NCBI GenBank assembly: GCA_027625915.1
Contig: JANTQA010000015.1
Span: forward strand, 8,151,001 to 8,215,000
DNA: 64,000 nucleotides
DNA from: Anaeramoeba flamelloides
Lineage: Eukaryota; Metamonada; Anaeramoebidae
Reading direction: 5' to 3'
Below are positions 10,996-23,689 of the stretch, piece by piece. The translations under genes and the position numbers were made by a program. Each line of letters starts with the position of its first letter. Position 1 is the stretch's first letter. A model generated the notes under the pieces. The model was given only the letters and a program-made list of their open reading frames with translations, had not been told where the DNA came from and did not search any database.

Positions 10996-11285
10996 CAAAA
11001 AAAAAATGGTATTGGTAAATTAGTTAAAATTTCACCAACAATTTTTAACCAATCAAATGATAAGAGAACATCGACCAATTGTATATAATTTTCCAATTTA
11101 ACAAACTCAACACCAACATTCTATCAGCCACCGAAAAAAAATTCAAGATCAAATGAAACAAAACATATTACAGAATTGGAAAAAAGGAAATGAAAACTAA
11201 ATAAAAAAGACAAAAAATGAAATATTTTGTAAAATCAAAATTATTTTCAAATTAAATATCAAGTGTAGTATTGGTGTTCTTTCAA
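10985..11285 (+). repeat. Dispersed repeat R5, copy 2
   Basis: It is inverted relative to 1-290 and direct relative to 27595-27865. It shares AAACTCAACACCAAC, AAGGAAATGAAAACTAAA and TGAAATATTTTGTAAAATCA. No coding content. Confidence 0.7.
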
Positions 11286-11734
11286 CTGTTTAAACTTTGT
11301 CCAAAATTTTCGAATTAAGTTTAGATTTTGCGAATACACATAGTAACATAGAGGAAAATATTATATGAGAATTTATAAAAAAGTGCCACACTTTTTTGGA
11401 AATATGTTGGATTTTTTTTATACTCTTATTCCTCAATAATTCATCATTATGATATTTGGCTATGATATCAATATCACAATTTTTGGTTTTTTTGATTTAA
11501 TTTTTTGATTGTCTTTTAGTTTTTTCAAATTTTTTACAGCCACCTGTAAAGTGGTCTACATCATTAATTTTTCTTTTAGAGAATGAACTTTTTAAGGATT
11601 TTGGCATTGTTTTACAAAAAAATATGGAGAGAGCACAACACAAAAATTCATTAGTAAATTTGATGAATTTTAACATGTAATCTCAATCCATCAAATGATC
11701 ATTACTGTCAATTAATTTCATTGGATTTCTACTA

Positions 11735-12355
11735 AACACCTTTTCAAAAATTGTGACTCACCTGAAATAATAAATTGAAAAAAAAAATAATATCCTTTTA
11801 TGCTCAAGAATAACAAATAATTAAATCTGATTCATAATTCCTTTTTAAATCATTCTAAATATATAAAAATCTGATATTTTATAAATAAAAAAAAAATAAA
11901 ACCAAAAACTAAAAAATAACTGAGTCACAATTTTTGAAAAGAGCCTTACAGATTTTTATTACTCAACTTTCACTGAAAAAAAAGTTTAACAAGAAGATTT
12001 TTTACTAATAATTAAATTCATTTTAAAAAACATTGCATAGTCTCAATTTTCTTGTTGATTATTTGTCTTTTAGCAGATATTTTTTTTTTCCACATGATCT
12101 TTTGCAAAAAAAAAAAAAAAAAAAAAGAAAAAAAGTATCAAAAAAAAAATATCAAAAAGAAAAAGAAAAAGAAAAAGAAAAAGAAAAAGAAAAAGAAAAA
12201 GAAAATAAAAATTTACAAAATTCGAAAAATCAAAACAAAGAATCTTAGAAAATTAGAAATATATTTTTGAGAAGAATACTGGAATAAAAACCCTTAAAAC
12301 AACTTCCATTCACATTATAAAGCGATTCAAAATTTTTGAAAAATAGTTTATTTTA
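11735..12355 (+). repeat. Dispersed repeat R1, copy B
   Basis: This is the most intact uninterrupted copy. Its left part (about 11739-11940) has inverted ends around TTTTCAAAAATTGTGACTCA, so R1 may include a short terminal-repeat element. The right part has an expandable AAAAAG run (about 12155-12204). It retains CATTGCATAGTCTC, the uninterrupted form of the site that is broken in copy C at 62 kb. Confidence 0.75.
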
Positions 12356-12591
12356 AAAGATTTTAACTAAGACAAATATCAATCGTTCGAAAAAAACTTT
12401 TGGATCTAATAAAACAGATTATTTTATTGAAAGAAAAAAAAAAAAAATGAAAATAAAAAACACAAAGATGAAAAAAATGATAAAAATATTTGTTTATTTA
12501 CGAATTCGTTCTAAATTCAAAGTAAAGGAATTGATTGAGGTTCTTTTAAATGCTTGAACCTTATCCAAAAATGTTGTAATTTGAGTTATGA

Positions 12592-15500
12592 TCAATAATC
12601 GTCTATAAGATACAGCAAATGAGAATTTTTCGATAATTGGAAGAATTCAGCAGCTTCATAAAGTTCATTTAAGGTATCCATTGACAAATTCTTGGGGATA
12701 GATTCTGTATATAAAAATTCAATCAATATTTTTATTGTCTGTACATCAAAACCTGAAGAATCAACAATTGAATCGGTTTTTTCTATATTCAAAAACAAGC
12801 CTTTAAACAATTCACTTCTTGCGAATAAAATTTCTTTATGAACTTTAATTGGGGCATTATTTACGATTATTTCGAAATTTTTTGGGAACAGTTTTGGATT
12901 AAAGAAATTCTTTAAATCATTTAATAAGCCAATTTTACCTGATTTTTTTTCAAAAATCTCCATTGTGTTGATCTTGGGATCAATTTGTTTAATGATTTCA
13001 AAGGTACTATTTTTATCTTTACTTTTTTCAAGTTGTATATTTTCAAAAATAAGTCTATATGCATCAGAATCTCTTTTTATTTGAGAGTCTGAAATATAGC
13101 CGAACGAATTTTGTTTCATTTCTTCATTTCTTTTTTTTAGATTTTTATGAAACTCTTCATCATTAAATTTTAATTCCCCAGTATAAATCCAAGATATTAT
13201 TTGTTTCACAGCACAAGAATTTTGGCATGATAAAACGTTTTTAAAATTTTGAATAAATTCATTTTCTTTTTTAATATTTCCATTTTCCCTTTGACCTCCG
13301 ATTTCCATTTCTATTTCTATTTTTGTTTTTGTTTCTGTTTCTGTTTCTGTTTTTGTTTCTGTTTCCGTTTCCGTTTCCAGTTTTTTTTCTTTTTCTTTTC
13401 TGTTTTCGTTTTCTTTTTGTTCACCATTATCATGATAAATATTAAATCTCATTTTAACAACCCACGTATGGATTTTAAATTTCTCCATTGAATTACTTAA
13501 TATTAAATCGGCCTTTTCTTGCTCTTTCAACAATATATTAAAATCACTTTGCAAGTTTTCATAATTTAATAATAATTTTTTGATTTCATTTTTACACTCA
13601 GATTTTAAAACCTTTTTAACGATGGTCTTTTCAAGAACAATTTGGTTCGTAAAGCAAATTTTTAACATTTCCACACTGTTTGGGTGAGTGGTTATAAAAT
13701 CCAAAGGCGTTTGGTTTTGGCAATCTCTAAAGTTTAAATTAGGCTTTGGATTAGCATTATTAATGGCATATTCAAATATCCCAAGACTGCCCGTTAGTGC
13801 GGTAATATAATGCATAACCGTTTCCAGCTTATCCTTGGATTGTATATTTACATTTGTCCCCTCATCAATTAAAGCATTTACAATTTTAAATGCTGTTTCA
13901 TTAAACGATTCCTGTTGAAAATTTGCAAAAAAATTATGTAATGCCGTATATCCCTTATTATTTTTTTGATTTATGTCGATACCTGCTTTCATTATCACTG
14001 AAATGGTTTTACGAGTAGTTTTATTTGTTATTTTATGAAGGATCGATCCCCCATCAAGGCCTGTATAATCTAAAAGTGGCGCATTTAAAGATAATAATAA
14101 TTCCAGTTGTTCTTCACCAAAAAAAGGATTATGGAGGAGGCTATCAATTGACTTTTTAAGTATTGTTGGTTGTAATTCTTTAGGGGTAAGGTCATAGATG
14201 TACTTCATCACTTCTGGAGGATTGTTATAAGTACAAAGTTTGACAAAGGGATGTCCATTTGTCTCTGTTAAATGAAATTCTGCTCCCTTTTCATATAAAT
14301 ATTTTAGAGTTTCGATGTTTAATTTACCCCGACGAAGCAAAACCATCTGAAATAATGTTAGTTGGGGAGTAAGAGTTGTCGTGTGGTTATTTGTGTGAGA
14401 ATGTACTCCCTGGTTGAATACCATACTCCCTGGCATTGCAATATTACCAAAACTAGCAGAATGGAATGCTGAACTCCCAAACAAACCACTACCTTGGTTA
14501 TTCATAGTATTTGTCGAATCTGATGAACTGAATAATCCACCCCCACTGGTTACATTTGGCTGTGGTTTTTTTGTTGATGTTTTTGAAACTATTGGTAAAG
14601 TTTTTTTTGTTTTTGCTGTTGTTGTTGTGGGACTTGTTTTTTCATTATTAAAAAAATCAGTTCCAGTATATGTAGAATTTTTAAACAAACCACTTTTGTT
14701 TATTTCAAGTATATTATTATTATTATTAATAGTAGTGGTGGTAGATTCATTTATCGATTTTGTTGTTTTATTTGATATTTTTTTTGCTTTATAATTTTTA
14801 TTCTGTAAATTTTGATTTTGATAATCTTTCCTTTGATTGATTTTTTTCTTGCTTTCTGTCAATACCCCAATTTTCTTTTTTGATATAATTTCAATTTCAA
14901 TTTCCTTTTCAATTTCCCTTTCCTTTTCTTTTTCCCTTTCCTTTTCCTTTTCCTTTTCCTTTTCTTTTTCATTTCCCTTTTCATTTTCTTTTTCCCTTTC
15001 CTTTTCCTTTTCCTTTTCCCTTTCCTTTTCTTTTTCATTTCCCTTTTCATTTTCTTTTTCCTTTTCTTTTTTCTTTTCCTTTTCCTTTTCTTTTCCTTTC
15101 TCTTCATCAATCGTATTCAATAATGTATTTTTTTCTTCCTTTTCAATTGTAATAGTATTTTTATTCTTATCTTTTTTGTTCTTTTCTTGTAATAATTGTC
15201 TGTATTTTACTTTAGCACCATATTTTATTAATAGCTTAATAACTTTTAAATCAAGATTTGATGAAACTGCTGTGGCTAAAGGTGTAAAATTAGCATTATC
15301 GAAAGAATTTATTTTAGAATTATCCTTTTTAAGGAGATATTTAAGGATTTTATATATTTTCTGGTTTTGTACTTTTTGAGTCTGTCTATTATCATTATTA
15401 TTGAATATATGATTAGTTTGATCATTTCTACAAACAAGATGAAGAATGGTTTGATTTTGATCAAATATATGATTAAAATCAAATCCAGATTCAATTAGTA

Positions 15501-17812
15501 ATTTAATAATCTTCAAAGAAAGTTTATTTTGAAGTGTTATTACAATTAAGTAATTTAAGAAAATATCATTATCCCCATTCGTACGACTCAATGGAGTATT
15601 CCCCCACTGAAAATTTCCAAAACCATTTCCAAACATGTTATTATTATTATTATTCTCTTTGTTTTTATCAATTTTATTCGAATTTTTTTCTTGATCAATT
15701 TTTTTTTTAAATTGATTTAAAATTTTTATTAAAATTCGAAATATTTCAATTTTGAATAATTTTTTCTTGGTATGAATTAGAAAAATTGTTCTGAGTCTTG
15801 AATTAAATTGTTCCACATCCATTTTCCCATTTTTAATTAATTTTAAAAAATATGTAAATAATAATTTGGCTTTCTGATCGATATTACATTGAAAAAAAAC
15901 ATTGTAATTATTGCCATCAAATAAAGTGTCAGTATGGACAAGATCAATGCCCAAATCAAAAATTAATTGATAATCTTGAAAAAGGCATTCTCTGCTGTTT
16001 ATCATCTTTTTAAAAAGATTCTCGTTTCGGTTATTTTCAATATTTAAATCGGCTTTATATTTGAACAACAATTTCAAGGTATTTCTTTTGGTTAAATATC
16101 TAAATTTGTTTATAGCACCCATGAATCCATTTCTTGTTATTGTTTCATGATATAAATTCATTACCGGTGTATCTCCATTTGAATCTTTAGCATTTACATC
16201 AAGCCCATTATCCAACAAGAGCTCAATTGTTTCCATGGATGCATCAAAATATGTTGCCACGTGCAATGGTGTGACCATATTTGAATCCGTGACATTTACA
16301 TTGCCACCATTTGCGATGTAATATTTAATAATATCTAATTCTTGGTTTGTTGAACAGAGAAAATGAATAGCCGACTGTCCTTTCGGTTTCTCTTCAATTT
16401 CCATTTTTTCTTCATTTTGCTTTTCCTTATCGTCACCATTATTATCGTTGCTGCCATTATTATTAGAAAAATTATGAAATTGCATACTGCCTAGTGGAAA
16501 ATTGCTTGAGAAACCATGAAAAAACTCACTAAAGCCATCTAACTTTTGTTGAATAGTTAAATCAATACCAGAATCGATCAGTAATTTGAAAATTTTGAAA
16601 GAATTTTTCTTTACCATCTCTTCGGTTTTCGTCGTTCGACTAGATCCAAAAGAATTATGTTGATAATTTAATGATGAATATTGTTTATTTAAAGCAAAAA
16701 TGTGTAAAGCATTTTGACCTTTTTTGTTAATATTATTAACATTGACCCCCAGTCCAATGATTTTTTTCACAATTTGATATCGAATCCCATATTGTAACGC
16801 TACCTGAAGGCAATTATTTCCTTTAATATTTAATTGGTTGATATTTATTTTGTTTTCTTTAATAAAATCGGTTTTTTTTGTTAAGAAATTGAAAATTTGA
16901 GATGAATTTTGATTTAAAATTATTTTGAATAACATATTTTCTTCCCTTGGATCTAAAATATTTGGATCTGCTCCGTTATTTAATAAATATTCAATTACAG
17001 GAAGATCACAAGTCAAACAGGCCAAAGCCAATGGTGTATATCCAAAACCTTTTTTGACAGTTTCTATAAAATTATCATTTGGTCGATTGAAAAAAAGTCT
17101 ATTATTGTTTAGGTTTTTTAGAGTATTGTTTTTTCGGAGCTGTTTTAGCATAATGTCCATATCAAATCTACATTTTGAATTAATATTGCTTTTATTAATT
17201 AATAATCTAATTGTTTCTAAATTGCATGAACTTCTACAGGCGATATGTAAAGGATATTCATCAAATAAATTTTTTACATCAATATTTGCATTTTTTTCAA
17301 TTACCATGTATTTGATTAATTTGTTGTGCATTTTTTTTTCTTTTTGAATTCTCACTTTTATTTGTTTGGTGGTCATTGGTATGTGCAAGTTATGGGGAAA
17401 CTGATTATAATACATCCTTGAATTATTATAATTATCGGGTTGTTTGAAATTGGGCATATGAAGAAAGCTAGCCAAATGTAAAGGGGTATTTTTGTTAACA
17501 TCGAGAGCATTTAAATCAGAATTGTTCTCAATTAAAAATATTGCTACGCTTATATAGGATTGTTTAAATGGATTAGAAAATGCAAAATGTAATGGTATTC
17601 TTGATTTGTTGTCACGAAGATTTAAATCAGCTCCATTTTTTAATAATATTTGCATAATTTTAATTGGGGATCGATCTATTTGGTACATTTTTGAAGTGAT
17701 CAGATGGAATGGTGTTTTTCCTTTATTTGGTTTATTCGGGTTATTTTTATTATTTTTTATTTTGTCCTTTTTTTTTTGATCACCACCACCATTATTATTA
17801 TAATTGTTATTA

Positions 17813-17891
<79 letters not shown>

Positions 17892-20800
17892 TTATATTGA
17901 CATCTTTTTCTTCATGGATAGCATGTATATTATAATTTGGTTTTGCTTTCGTTTGTTTTTTATTTAAAAAAACTTTGTTATGTATATTATGATATTGATA
18001 AAAGATTTCCTGTTTACCAAAAAGACTTCTCGGGGCTGAAGAGATATTCTCAGTAAAGGAATTGATATTTTCATCAGTTATTAATAATTTGATAGTTTTG
18101 GGTTTTAAATTTGGGTTATCGCAAGCAACATGTAAAGGAGTGGATCTATAAAAATTTAAAGCATTAAGATCTGCACCTTCATTGATTAAAAATTTGATAG
18201 ATTTATTCGATTTTAAATTACATAAATCATGTAAAATAGTTTCTGATTCATTATCTCTAAAATTAATATTAAAATCATTTTCAATAAAAAGATTAAAAAT
18301 TTTTACAAACTTTGGATAAAACTTTTTAAAGGAATTATTGTCATTATAAAAATTATTTTTAAATTTTCTCAGATATATATGGAAAGAGGATAAACCAGCA
18401 CCAGGTGAATTTATGTCATTGACATCAAAATTTTTAATTTTTTTTTCCTCTTCTTCTTTTTGGTGATAGCCAAAAATATTTATATTGCGATTATGTGTCT
18501 TTGAATTATAAAATGAATAAACAAAACCCTTATAATTATTAAACAGCCTTGAACTAGTTCCATAAAAAAGTCCGCCCATTTTTGGTTGAGGTTTAGTATT
18601 GTTGATAGTTTTCTTTGAAATTAAAAGTTCAAGATCTTTAAATGTTGCTTGATGATTCTGGCAAGCACATATAAAGGGCGTTTCATTAGATGATGAAAAA
18701 CGTTCAAAATCTATTCCCATTTTAATTAAATAAGATGCAATTTTAAAAAATGGCCCTTCTTCCTCCTTTTCTTCATCTTCTTTTCCTTTTTTTTTTATTA
18801 TTCGTTTTTTTTGGTTTTCATAATTTTGAATTAGCTCCTTTTGTGTTTTTTTTTGAATAGCAATATTATTATAATTGGTATAAAAATTTTGATTCTCTAA
18901 ATACAATAAATGAAGAACGGTTTGATTATTAGTATGCACTTGGTTCAATTGCTTCGGATCTAAATTCAAAATGTATTCAACAATTTCTAATTCTGGTGGC
19001 GTAATTTGATTAAACAATATGAAAAATGGAGACACCTCGTTGTTTGTTGATTTTTTATAATCAATACCCTTGTCAACTAAAAATTTTATATAGTCGAGAT
19101 CACGGCAAAAATAGCATGCAATATGTAGAGCGTTAAACCCCATGGAGTCCACTTCATTAACGTCTATTCCCCCCCTTTCAATTAAAATTCTTGCTGTTTC
19201 TATGTTTGGTTTTTGGTTGGTTGACAAATAATGCAAACAGTTGATAGGTTCATCACTAAAAAATCCTCTTGATAAATCATCAAGTCTCTGATTGTAAATT
19301 GAATGTTGACTTAACAATCTTGGATTTGCACCAGAGTCTATTAAAAATTCAACAACCTTTGGCCCGTTGTTTGCTGAGCATGCGTAATGTATTGGGCTGT
19401 TTTTGATTATATTTTTACAATCGATTTTAATTTTTTTTTCAATCAAATATTGTATGATTTCAATTGGGGCATTGCTATTCAATGCAACATGTAAGGCATT
19501 ATTACCATAAAAGTCTTTAAAATTGATATCAATTTTTAATTCTTCTATTAAATATTTTAATTTGTTTAAATTGTTGTTTTCTTCATTATTATTATTGTCG
19601 TTGCTGTTGCTGTTGCTTTTGTCATTTCCATGGTGACAATTTGAAACACAATAAAAGACGGGATTTAAGGATAAAATTATATTTCGTTGTGTACTATCAT
19701 TAGCACTATATTCGAACATTAAATCATTAAATTCTTTGTCAGTTTGCGAAAAGATTTCTTTTTCAAATTTGGATAAATATTTACATGTTTCTAATGATCT
19801 TGAATAAATTAAAGACAAGCATAATGGGGTTATAATTGGATTAAGGTGTCTTAGTTTAGCAACGTTTTGGTAATTGTGAATCATTGATTTTTTGATTCTT
19901 TTTAGAAAATCAAGATCGGTTTTGAGATAATATTTAATTTTAATCCCCAAATCAATTAAATATTTCATTTGCTTCAAAGAGTAATTAAAAATAATTAAAT
20001 AGTGAAGGCAAGTCCATCCATTTAGATCACAAATATTTATATTTGCATTTTTGGCGATTAAATATTTAAACAATTTGAATCGAGCTTTTCTTTCTTTTTC
20101 TATTTTTCCTTTTTCTTTTTCCTTTTCGTTTTTTTTTTTCTCTTTCTCGATCCTTTTCTTTTTGTGGGATTTGTTTTTTTTTACAAAACACAGAATAAAA
20201 CAATGGAGTACGCAAAGATGAATCATCTAATTCTAAATCTGCACCATATTTCAATAAAAGATCAATTAATAACAGATTTTCTGGGCAATATTTACAAGCA
20301 TAGTGCAACGAACTTTGAAATTTTGTTGAATAATCGCTGAAATTTGGATCATACCCAGATTCTAAAAACAAGGAAATTATTTCAAGTGGCAATTTGTTTT
20401 TAATTGCTGTTCGGAAAGGATCGTGAATTGTTTCGGATCTAACGTATGTATTAAAAAGATGGCCGTGATCATTTTTGAAAGTATTTGGTGTAATAAAAAG
20501 TTGTTGGTAGAGTGAAAGAAAATTAAAATTTTCTTTCATAAGATTTAGAATTTGTTTCAGTATTTTTTTCATTTTGAGATTACCTGAACTAGAGTCTCTT
20601 TCGCTTTTTGATAGGTTAGTTTGTTTAATGGTTTGCCTTTTTTGTATTCTTTTTATCTTTTCCTTGTATGTTTCTTCTTTTTTTTTTTTTTCTTTTTGTT
20701 TTTTATTTTCGCTTTCTTGTTGTTCTTCTTGTTCTTCTTGTTCTTGTTCTTCTTGTTGTTTGTTACTTCGGCTTTTGATGTAATCAGAATTTTGAAGAAG

Positions 20801-21160
20801 AAATGAAATAATTTTGGGGTTGATCGTTTTTATGGTACAAGCAAGACTTAAAGGTGTGTGTCCTTCAAAATTTATTTGGTGAATTAACTCAGATTGATAT
20901 TTAAACAACCTTGCAACATGATCTACTGTTGTCTCTTTATTTTTGATCGCAGTATGGATAAAACAATCTCCTTTGTTATTTATTAAACTACTAATTGGTT
21001 TGTAAGAGAGTAAAAGATCCAACATCTCAAGTGAACAATTATGTTTTAAGCAGAGGTGAACAGGTGTGTTGTGCTCTTTGTCTTCGATGTCCACAGACTT
21101 TCCTTCTGAAAGTAAGTCGCTAACAGTCCGAAGATCATTCTTTTGAATCGCTTCGAACAT
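12592..21160 (-). CDS. Giant ankyrin-repeat protein with two C-terminal BTB domains
   Basis: One gene of about 2,800-2,900 aa, read from ATG 21160 to TAA 12592. More than 30 ankyrin-type repeats (TPLHVAC, NALHIAC, SPIHYAC, TILHLVC and variants) fill most of it. They are separated by inserts rich in Asn, Asp, Lys-Glu and Ser. A degenerate BTB (ADLIL...FKIHTWVV...WIYTGELKF), split by a KE insert, is followed by a clearer BTB in the last 110 residues (FEIIVNNAPIKVHKEILFARS...EFLYTES). BTB-ankyrin proteins are usually scaffolds or Cullin-3 adaptors, so a role in protein interaction or ubiquitination is inferred. The first 325 codons are in one frame and the rest in another. Joining them through a 100-nt GT-AG intron (20085-20184) gives 2,822 aa and keeps ankyrin spacing (TPLFYSVF-S-RFKLFKYLI). 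A one-base length error in an A11 run at 20129-20139 is the alternative. The ATG at 20226 in the downstream frame is not a real start. Confidence 0.9.
14870..15110 (-). repeat. Coding Lys/Glu low-complexity tract with internal duplication
   Basis: Within the ankyrin-BTB gene, repeated GAAAAGGAAAAG-type DNA encodes a long KE-rich segment. The block EKENEKGNEKEKE occurs twice, with a spacer of EREKEKEKER type, which points to a tandem duplication. The segment probably forms a long charged helix or a disordered linker. Confidence 0.8.
17790..17895 (-). repeat. Coding Asn/Asp trinucleotide tract
   Basis: ATT/ATC trinucleotides on the plus strand encode alternating and then pure Asn/Asp on the coding strand. 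The tract is a loop insert between ankyrin repeats and is likely polymorphic in length. Confidence 0.85.
20085..20184 (-). other. Possible 100-nt intron joining the two frames of the ankyrin gene
   Basis: The donor GTAAAAAAAA (20184 side) and acceptor GAAAAG (20085 side) leave T+CT (Ser) and restore one reading frame. The size matches the 99-nt introns of the RhoGAP gene. Against it, the segment is purine-rich rather than T-rich and also reads as a KE-type insert. An indel in the A11 run at 20129-20139 would likewise join the frames. Confidence 0.5.
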
Positions 21161-22447
21161 TTTTTTTTTTTTGTATTCGAGAGATTATGAGAATGAGAGA
21201 AAAAAATAAAAATGTTAAAAAAAAGGAAAACCATTCTTGAACTCAGCATTAATCCATCTTTGGTTATTTTGAAGAAGAGTCATTGAATTTTCAAAAGAAA
21301 ACAAAGAATATAATTAGAAAAAAATTGTCTATGATATGTTAAAAGTTATTGACACTAAATAAGCATATAGAGATTACCAAAGGTTCCTTTCGTCCAATTT
21401 AATCCTTGAATTTTTGTTGAGAGGATTGAAAATTATGTAACAAACAAGAGAAGAACTACCAACAAAAGTTTTCGGACTGTTATTCGGTTTTGTTTCTTTT
21501 TTGATCTTGAAAAGTTATTGAAATTAAAGCGTTTCAATATTCCATACTTTTTTTCTTCATCTTTACAATTGAATTATAAGCCTAAACTGTTTTTTTATTT
21601 TTTAACGAATAATATTTATGATAATTTTAGTCTTTTTTTTTCAAAACTTCACCAAAAAAACAATTTTTTTCCGTTACTTTTTAAATGAACTTCTATCATA
21701 TTAATCAATGAAATGAGTCTTCGAAAGTAACCTCATTTTAATATTCTTGATACAATTTAAACTTCGAATTCACTACCCAACCCCACGTTCAATTTTAATA
21801 TTCAACTCTTTGAGGTTTTAAGGGAGTAGTCACGATAAAGCCAAAATTTTCACTTTTATAAAATTTTGAAAGAAGAATACAGTGATCAAAAGAATGCGTT
21901 CACAACCGCTATATACCTGTTTCAAAATATAGTCCCTGCTTTTTCTTCTTCTCGTTCCAAGGTAACATCCAATTTACTACCCAATCGAATAACTAAGTTC
22001 AAATCAATTTTGAAAGTAAACTCCTTGGCATTTTGAGTAAAATTTAACTTATTTAAGGCAATTAGTTGAAAATTTTTCGTAACATTCTCAATTTTTTTAT
22101 ATATTTAGGTTATTTGTTTGATTTGATAAAAATTTTATGAAAAATTTACTCTCTTTATGAGATAAAATTTGCAATTTGATCTTTGGTTTATAGAATTTTC
22201 TTTTTTACATAATCGTACTTTAAGAAACCAATACCCATGTTTAATTAGGGTTTATTGTTGGTTTTATTGATTGGTTGGTGTTTTGGTCTTCTTGAACCAA
22301 AAAAAAAACACGCTTTTTATTTTGAAAAACAGCTTAAACAATTTTCTTTAGGCTTTATTTTAACAACAGTATAAAAACCCCATTATTTTACTTTCGTTGT
22401 TTCTAGTTGCTTTTGGAGATTCAAAGTACTTTTTGTTAAACAATTTA

Positions 22448-22846
22448 ATTCAGCTGTTCCAAGCCTACCCTTAATTTTTTTCAATGTCAAATTTTGGTGT
22501 TGATATTAATGTTTAATCTCAGAATATGAGAATAAGAAAGCTCATTTTGAAAAATTTTTTGATAATAGAGTAGATATGAAAAATCAACTTATGATTTGAT
22601 CTAAAAAATAATTATTTTTTTCAGAGTAAATTTTCTGTTGTTTCTTGATGAATTTTCGATGTTTAGAGTCATTTTGGGTACTGTTAATATATTTTTTCAA
22701 AATCAGAAAAATATTTCATATCAACTCTATTATCAAAAAATATTTCAATATGAGCTTTCTTATTCTTCATATTCAACTTTATAAAAATCTATATTAACAT
22801 TAAAATTTACTATTGAAAAAAATACAGGGTCGCCTTGGAACAGATT
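22448..22846. mobile_element. Fold-back element, about 399 bp (TA-flanked)
   Basis: Long imperfect inverted arms start with CTGTTCCAAG (left ATTCAGCTGTTCCAAGCC; right in reverse complement AATCTGTTCCAAGGCGACC). They run inward through AATAAGAAAGCTCAT and TTTTTTGATAATAGAGT on both sides. Arms cover about 22448-22590 and 22710-22846. TA dinucleotides sit at both edges. No coding capacity. Confidence 0.75.
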
Positions 22847-22901
22847 TACCTTATTTTTACAAAAAAATGTGGTATTTTTTTGAATTTATTTTTTTGAAAT
22901 A

Positions 22902-23097
22902 CATTCAGTTTCAAATTTAAGGCACAACCTTTCAAAAAAAATTCAGCTACAAAAAAATCTCAAATTAAGGCACATTTTTTATAATTTTATTTTTTATAAT
23001 TTATTTTTACTAGAATCTGAATTTTGTGCCATAATTTGAGATTTTTATTGTACCTTAATTTTCGTTGAATTTTGTGCCTTAAAAGTGGAAATGGCTG
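22902..23097. mobile_element. MITE family M2, copy 2 (TA-flanked)
   Basis: This 196-bp element has left end CATTCAGTTTCAAATTTAAG and right end GCCTTAAAAGTGGAAATGGCTG, both flanked by TA. It matches 10308-10502 in ends and length, with repeated AAGGCAC and TTTGTGCC motifs inside. Confidence 0.78.
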
Positions 23098-23689
23098 TAT
23101 TTTATCCGACATATTTTGTAATAAATACAATTATGTTTTTGATTCAATAAGTATTGATATTTAACTTAATCTGGTTTTGTCAATCAACAAATACTTTCAC
23201 TAACAAAGACGATTTTTTATGAAATGTAAAACAATATACCTCACTTTTTGGAAATACCTTATATGTTACTTTTATGAGTTAAACCATTAATTATCAAAGT
23301 TTTCTTTTCTAACTAATACTTAAAAGTACTATTCCATGGTAGGTTATATTCTTGAAATTTAACCGATTAGGTAAAAAATATTTTCAATTTACAAGGGTAA
23401 AAATTCGATGTGATGAATATTTGAATAAGTCATTAGATAAAATTTCTTATTATTTATTTGAATGATCAAGAGTGAATCATTTTATCTGTTTGAAAAATGT
23501 AAAAAATGAGAAATGATAATTCTAAAATCTCTCTGGAATTGTGATCTTCGGTTTATTACCAATCTACCGAAATAATTAAGATTTGATGATTTATTATTTA
23601 TTAGAAAGAACCAAATAATAAAGTATTTATATATGTTATAAGATGAATTTTATTGGTTTTTAAAACAAAAATTTGGAAAAATTTTAATT

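Larger units (their letters stand above)
7326..12591. other. Intergenic AT-rich region with repeats
   Basis: This is the space between the 5' end of the RhoGAP gene and the 3' end of the ankyrin-BTB gene. It contains a weak relative of the 5413-5782 hairpin loop (8128-8360) and two short terminal-repeat elements (10308-10502, 10622-10822). It also contains repeat R2 (10850-10995), R5 copy 2 (10985-11285) and R1 copy B (11735-12355) with an AAAAAG run. A minus-strand frame at 7422-7706 could be a 5' exon of the RhoGAP gene, but nothing conserved is visible. I see no other gene. Confidence 0.6.

Noticed and set aside
20066-20226. ATG at 20226 as the true start of a separate 2,544-aa protein
   Set aside because: The first residues (MIHLCVLHCFILCF) are an out-of-frame reading of the ankyrin motif LRTPLFYSVF. 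The upstream frame carries the real ankyrin repeats.
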